64,000 nucleotides of DNA from Mesostigma viride (Eukaryota > Streptophyta > Mesostigmatophyceae > Mesostigmatales > Mesostigmataceae): assembly GCA_009746045.1 (NCBI GenBank), contig RPFO01000909.1, forward strand, positions 28,773-92,772. The letters are read 5' to 3'. Every line of letters begins with the position of its first letter. Positions within the stretch are counted from its first letter, which is position 1. Shown here piece after piece: positions 55,601-58,600 of the stretch. The notes below the pieces were generated by a model. That model was not told the DNA's origin, did not search any database, and was given only the letters and a program-made list of their open reading frames with translations. The translations under genes and the position numbers were made by a program.

Positions 55601-58600
55601 GGAGGCCAATGTAGCGCGTGACTGAGAAGGCCGAAGCCCACCGGGCGCGCAGCTGAATGGCCTCTGGCGACTTGCCAGCGATGGCGTCGTGCGTCGCCCC
55701 CCCCATGTCGGGAGCTGTGAAAAGTAAACATCCCCAGGATGCCCATGCGGGCCTGCACTGCCTCCCACTACTGCTAGCCTCGCTGTACGTTACGTACGCC
55801 CCGAAAAAGAAGTGCATCCGGGGGCTGGCCAGCCGTCAGGCCCGTCGCAGGAGCCACAAAGAAAGTGGACGAGACATGTTGGGCCACCCCCTGCGCAGTT
55901 TCGGGGTTGCGCAGCTCAAGGGCACCGTCCGTGGGCCCTGGCTCGAGAAGGGGGGGGGGGCCAGGATGGGCCACATCCCGAGCCCGCAGCCCTAGCGCCT
56001 TGCTAATGCGTAATTACTGCTGGAAAGCAAGAATAATCAACGCCCTCAAATGCACCTGTCGACCTGAAACTAGCAACAGGGCAGTAAAATAGCAAAGGCG
56101 CACGGGCATTGGCGGTCGAGGGCTGACAGCCGGAACAAGCCGCTGCCAACCTGCTAGCAGGCGGTCCGCCAGTACCCCATTCCGAACAATGTCGGGGTAC
56201 ATAGTACAGGTGCAGACAGGCCTTGGCGTGCAGTGGCATAAGGTACGCCCCCCCCCCCTCTGGAATGGTAGACAGCAGAATCCACTCGCAGATAATGGCT
56301 TCCGCGTCAGCTGGGTCGATAGGGCCAGGTGGTGAGCACTCACGCCACGTACAAATCCGAATCTGATACGCCCCCCAAAACATCCTCCCCAGCGCGCGTG
56401 GGCAAATCGCAAATCACGCCAAGGTGTGGTAAAAAAGCGGGCATAGGATCTGGTAGTGGCATGTTGCCACGACGGTTGTCCACAATCAGCCGTATACGGC
56501 CGTCGGGCTTTCCGACCCCAAAAGTACCGTTCACCATACATGTAGGCGGCTCCTCAAAATATCCACCCAGCATCCCCCTCTCCACACACACCGTGCAAAC
56601 CCGCGCGAACTCCTCCATGCTACACCCCCGCGAGATCCGCATCGACTTCTGCGAGATCCGCTCTGCTGGGCTCTGAGCGTCCGTACCATCTTACATGAAC
56701 TCTCATCATTCAAAATTGCTCCCCAAGAGGTGGGTAGTAAGTTCAGCACATCCACTTGGCCACCTTCCCCCGGACCAGGCAAGGCCAAGCGTGCGGCTAC
56801 TAACAGTAGGTAAGGGGCTCCTTAAGCATATTCACCCCCATCCACTACAGATCCTGCCATTGCCGCTACGGAACCACCGTTCCGGCGGACAAAGGAACTG
56901 CAAGCATCATCGATCCCATCTAGGGCCGCCTGCTGCAGAGGCCCGGGCACACGGGCTGAATCTACAGCAGGCGGGTCTCGCCCCCACCCTCCATCCAGTT
57001 TAACGCCCTAACTGCTTGACAGGCTAGTGTGCGAGCTTTAAAAGCCAGACTCATCATATCGTGCCTACAGCCTAAGCGTACCTGCTGCCACCAGCCACGA
57101 GCTGGAAGCAGCGCTGGAAGAGGCAGCGGAAGGAGGTACCGCTCCCTCACTTGTTGTTGTTGGACGGGCCGCCCTGCCCCTTCTTGCCAGGACCCTGGTC
57201 CAGCTTGTGTTGCAGCTTCCCCATGCTCATCGCGGCCCGGACCGCCGGAGACGCCCACATTGCCCCACCCTCCTGGAATGGCAGCATGCCGACGGAGTGC
57301 CCTTCCAGCCCGTTGACCCCACATCCACCGGCTGACATGCCGTGACCAACTTCGCCAGGTACACACTCGTCTGCTCCAAGCTCCAGAATCACTTCGTCCG
57401 GAGCGTGGCGTTGCCCGGTAGCCGAATTCCGTGACCATCGTGTCCAGGATGCCAGCCATCCGCAGGATCAGCATGCGCCTCTCCCCGCTGGCTGTGCTGC
57501 CCCCCTGCATCGTCAGCATTATCGAGGCACGGATGGACTTCCCCCCCTGACGCTCTCCGCGTAGTCCAGCATCCCCGGCAGCACCGCCACCAGCATGTTG
57601 CTCAGCACGACCGGCACTGCATGCCCGCTAGGCGCCACAGCTCTCCCTTCGTGCGCGCCAGCCTTCCAGCAGTCGTCGCCGCCGCTGGGCTTGCAACTGC
57701 TGGAGTCTTTGCCTGGTCTGGACAGCAGCTTCGACATAGCCGCTATCAGGACGCCAATATCTCCGCCAGTGAGGGCGATGCCCGGCCGGGTTGGAAGCCC
57801 TCCAGCTGGGGTTGCATACATAGCCCGTCTCGGTCCCCAGCAGCCGCGACCTATGTTTCGGTCTATGTAGGTCCGCCGCATCTCTGTCGGGTGTGCACAC
57901 CTGGGCCGCCATCCTCCTCCCCACCGCCAGCCCAACCATGCCCCGCCCCTCCGCCCCCACCTGCCGGAAGGGGAATGTACCCCTTGTTCCCACCGCACCC
58001 GTTGACGCAACGGGATCCAGCTCTGCAATAGCCTCCCCCAGCTGCGCTGCTAGCACATCGAGACCAGGTCCTCGATCCTCCCCATCCCAATCGCTAACAA
58101 ACCCCCTTTCCTCCAATGCGTCCATGACGTTCTTGGCACGCCCCTTGTTGAGCTTCTTGATTCGCTCTAGCCGACCCCCCTCCCCTAGGATCTTCTGAAC
58201 CGCAGTGGCAGCCTCCTTTGGGGTGCATCCCTCCATGGCTGCTTGCTTGAGTTTCACTATATGAAATTCCGTTCCGGGGCTGTCAGTGTCGAGGTCATGG
58301 TGGGTTATAATGCTTGATGTGTTGCCTTGCGTTTTGGTTTTTGTGATGTGGTCACGTGAGGTTCTCAGGCAAAAGAAACAACCTGCTTCCCTACATAGAA
58401 TGGAAGCCCACCTTTTATACAGTAGCAACCACCTGTCCAGCCAACCCCTATTTGGGTGGCTAGGTTACAGGTGCCAGCACAAAAATATTTTTTTCTGAAA
58501 ATTATTTGGGACCATACATGTAAGCGTCAGCCATAACTCATGGCTAGGACATTATGTAGGCATATTCAAACGTAGGTTGTGCACATCTTCCTTAACAATG

